Below, piece after piece: positions 62,721 to 64,000 of a stretch of DNA of 64,000 nucleotides. A model generated the notes under the pieces. That model had not been told where the DNA came from, searched no databases, and saw nothing but the letters and a program-made list of their open reading frames with translations. The position numbers were made by a program, and so were the translations under genes. Origin of the DNA: JADCGM01 sp943368345 (GTDB taxonomy: Bacteria > Pseudomonadota > Alphaproteobacteria > Sphingomonadales > Sphingomonadaceae); contig CALRKY020000001.1 in assembly GCA_943368345.1 (NCBI GenBank), positions 1-64,000 of the forward strand, given 5' to 3'. How positions within the stretch are numbered: position 1 is the stretch's first letter; each line of letters begins with the position of its first letter.

Positions 62721-63224
62721 CTATTCAATAACTGGTACACCCCGGGTAACGGGAATCTGCCGCGCCAATCCTTCGAGCGCCGCCCGCAGCGACGGATCAC
62801 CGATGGCTTTCAACGACGAGACCGTCTCCGCCGTCAGCGCCACATCCGGCACAGCCGTTTGCACCTTGGCCCGTTTCGGCAACTCCCCCTGCCGAAGCGC
62901 AATCCGTTCGACCGCAGCATAGCCAAAGAACCGGTTCACCCGCTCGATGATCTGCGGCTCGACATGTTGCAGAGTCACGGCGAACGGCCCGGCACAGACG
63001 ACAGTCAGTGTGCCGCCCGACCGCTTGCCCATCGGAAATTTCAGCGAATCCGGGGCGCTGTGCTTGGCATAGGCCTCGCCGACAATGTCGGACCAGCGTG
63101 AGATGATCGACGATTCGACAAAGCCGAACTTGCGGAACGCCGCCCGCGCCGCCGCAGGCACCATGTCGCTGACCGCCCGCGCGCCGCGTTTCCGACCATC
63201 TGATTCCCGCATCGCCGCATTCAT
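62721..63224 (-). CDS. DUF721 family protein
   Basis: The protein, about 167 residues, carries the DUF721 core: RKFGFVESSIISRWSDIVGEAYAKHSAPDSLKFP, GGTLTVVCAGPFAVTLQHVEPQIIERVNRFFGYAAVERI. DUF721 proteins (KH-like fold) are of unknown role, related to DciA. The position before DsbA and smc is typical in alphaproteobacteria. ATG at 63222-63224 is chosen because an earlier one at 63237-63239 would overlap the mutY start; no clear Shine-Dalgarno is present for either. Confidence 0.88.
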   Translation of the reverse strand: MNAAMRESDGRKRGARAVSDMVPAAARAAFRKFGFVESSIISRWSDIVGEAYAKHSAPDSLKFPMGKRSGGTLTVVCAGPFAVTLQHVEPQIIERVNRFFGYAAVERIALRQGELPKRAKVQTAVPDVALTAETVSSLKAIGDPSLRAALEGLARQIPVTRGVPVIE

Positions 63225-63237
63225 GGCATGGAGGCGC

Positions 63238-64000
63238 ATGTCCGTCGAGTATACCGCCGCCGCGCTGCTGAATTGGTATGACCGGAATGCCCGCGCCCTG
63301 CCGTGGCGCGTGCCGCCGGGTTCGCGCGACACCCCCGATCCCTACCGCGTCTGGCTGTCGGAGATCATGCTGCAACAGACCACGGTCACCGCAGTCATTC
63401 CCTATTTTGACCGCTTCACCACCCGCTGGCCCACGGTCCAGTCACTGGCCGCCGCCGACGACGCCGAAGTCATGGCCGCATGGGCAGGCCTTGGTTATTA
63501 CGCCAGGGCCAGAAATCTGCTGGCCTGCGCCCGCACCGTCGCCAAACTCGGCAGCTTCCCCGCCCTCGAGGCGTCGCTGCGCAGTCTCCCCGGCATCGGC
63601 CCCTACACCGCCGCCGCCATAGCCAGCATCGCCTTCAACGAACGCGCCGCCGTGGTTGACGGCAATATCGAACGCGTCGTCACCCGCCTGTTCGCGATTG
63701 CCACTCCGCTCCCGCAAGCCAAACCTGCGATCCGTGCCCATGTCGACACGCTCACCCCACACGACCGCCCCGGCGACTTCGCGCAAAGCATGATGGACCT
63801 CGGCAGCGCCATCTGCACCCCGCGAGCGCCCAGATGCCCCAACTGTACCCTAGCCTCCCACTGCACCGCCCACGCCCAAGGCAATCCCGAAGCCTACCCC
63901 GTCAAAGCCCCCAAGCCAGCCCGCCCCCTAAAACGCGGCACCGTCTTCTGGCTCGAACATGACGGCCATGTCCTCCTCATCACCCGCCCCGCCAAAGGCC
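63238..64000 (+). CDS. mutY: A/G-specific adenine glycosylase, cut by the right edge
   Basis: The first 254 residues are present. The protein removes adenine opposite 8-oxoguanine. Visible are VWLSEIMLQQTTV (catalytic Glu), the HhH motif LPGIGPYTAAAIASIAF, catalytic Asp in VVDGNIERVVTR, and the iron-sulfur cysteines in CTPRAPRCPNCTLASHC. The C-terminal NUDIX-like domain starts at GTVFWLEHDGHVLL and runs out of the window. ATG at 63238 follows GAGGCG. It is divergent from DUF721 with no promoter-sized gap. Confidence 0.95.
   Translation, partial: MSVEYTAAALLNWYDRNARALPWRVPPGSRDTPDPYRVWLSEIMLQQTTVTAVIPYFDRFTTRWPTVQSLAAADDAEVMAAWAGLGYYARARNLLACARTVAKLGSFPALEASLRSLPGIGPYTAAAIASIAFNERAAVVDGNIERVVTRLFAIATPLPQAKPAIRAHVDTLTPHDRPGDFAQSMMDLGSAICTPRAPRCPNCTLASHCTAHAQGNPEAYPVKAPKPARPLKRGTVFWLEHDGHVLLITRPAKG

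Overview
The window is high-GC chromosomal DNA from an alphaproteobacterium, most likely of the order Sphingomonadales. The evidence is the protein content and gene order: CIRCE-controlled groESL, pcm-tolC-popZ-like order, DUF721-DsbA-Smc order opposite mutY, COQ9 next to rpsU, two large TonB-dependent receptors, and Phd/AbrB-PIN toxin-antitoxin pairs. Nothing here marks a plasmid or prophage. It reads as core chromosome with small accessory inserts.

Layout. 0-1.2 kb: remnant of an IS5-type transposase at the left edge, a small XRE repressor with a palindromic promoter, and an Uma2 endonuclease-like gene. 1.2-5.9 kb: groEL, groES (CIRCE and promoter), an orphan membrane domain, trigger factor, tRNA-Leu. 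5.9-9.3 kb: tlyA, an AbrB/PIN toxin-antitoxin pair and dxs. 9.3-14.9 kb: merC-zur, an S9 peptidase, a PopZ-like protein, tolC and pcm. 14.9-21.8 kb: tRNA-Cys, YkvA, an enolase-superfamily epimerase, a BaiN-type flavoprotein, an M28 peptidase, a thiolase and a MaoC hydratase, with REP-like repeats between them. 21.8-27.7 kb: putA (carrying an in-frame palindromic repeat), Fur-box-feoAB, an FKBP isomerase, rpsU. 27.9-30.5 kb: an HxlR regulator, COQ9, Phd/PIN and an unknown protein. 30.5-33.5 kb: two tRNA-Val genes around a DUF3297 gene, then lon. 33.6-38.4 kb: a PF10118 di-iron-type protein with a four-helix membrane partner, a zinc-ribbon protein, a membrane-anchored serine hydrolase and an acyltransferase. 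38.5-43.3 kb: Ada-AlkA fusion, ogt, a third toxin-antitoxin pair, clpX, clpP. 43.4-54.2 kb: two TonB-dependent receptors around an EF-hand protein, a Baeyer-Villiger-type monooxygenase, an acyl-CoA dehydrogenase and an amidohydrolase. 54.2-64 kb: queA, ppiB-like, coaD, ispA, xseB, smc, two DsbA-like proteins, DUF721, mutY (cut by the right edge).

How it works together. The window is rich in protein quality control (GroESL, trigger factor, ClpXP, Lon, FKBP and cyclophilin isomerases, two DsbA-like oxidoreductases) and in alkylation/oxidation repair (Ada-AlkA, Ogt, MutY). The isoprenoid genes dxs, ispA and xseB are present but separated. Metal control appears as a Fur-like box before feoAB and a Zur-type regulator behind a palindrome-controlled merC. 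The 43-54 kb segment looks like an uptake and oxidation locus for a hydrophobic substrate that I cannot identify. No single large unknown system is evident. The most unusual items are the repeat embedded in the putA reading frame, the toxin-antitoxin insertion that appears to have changed the end of ogt, and the PF10118/membrane-protein pair. With the starts chosen here no gene-free stretch exceeds about 300 bases.
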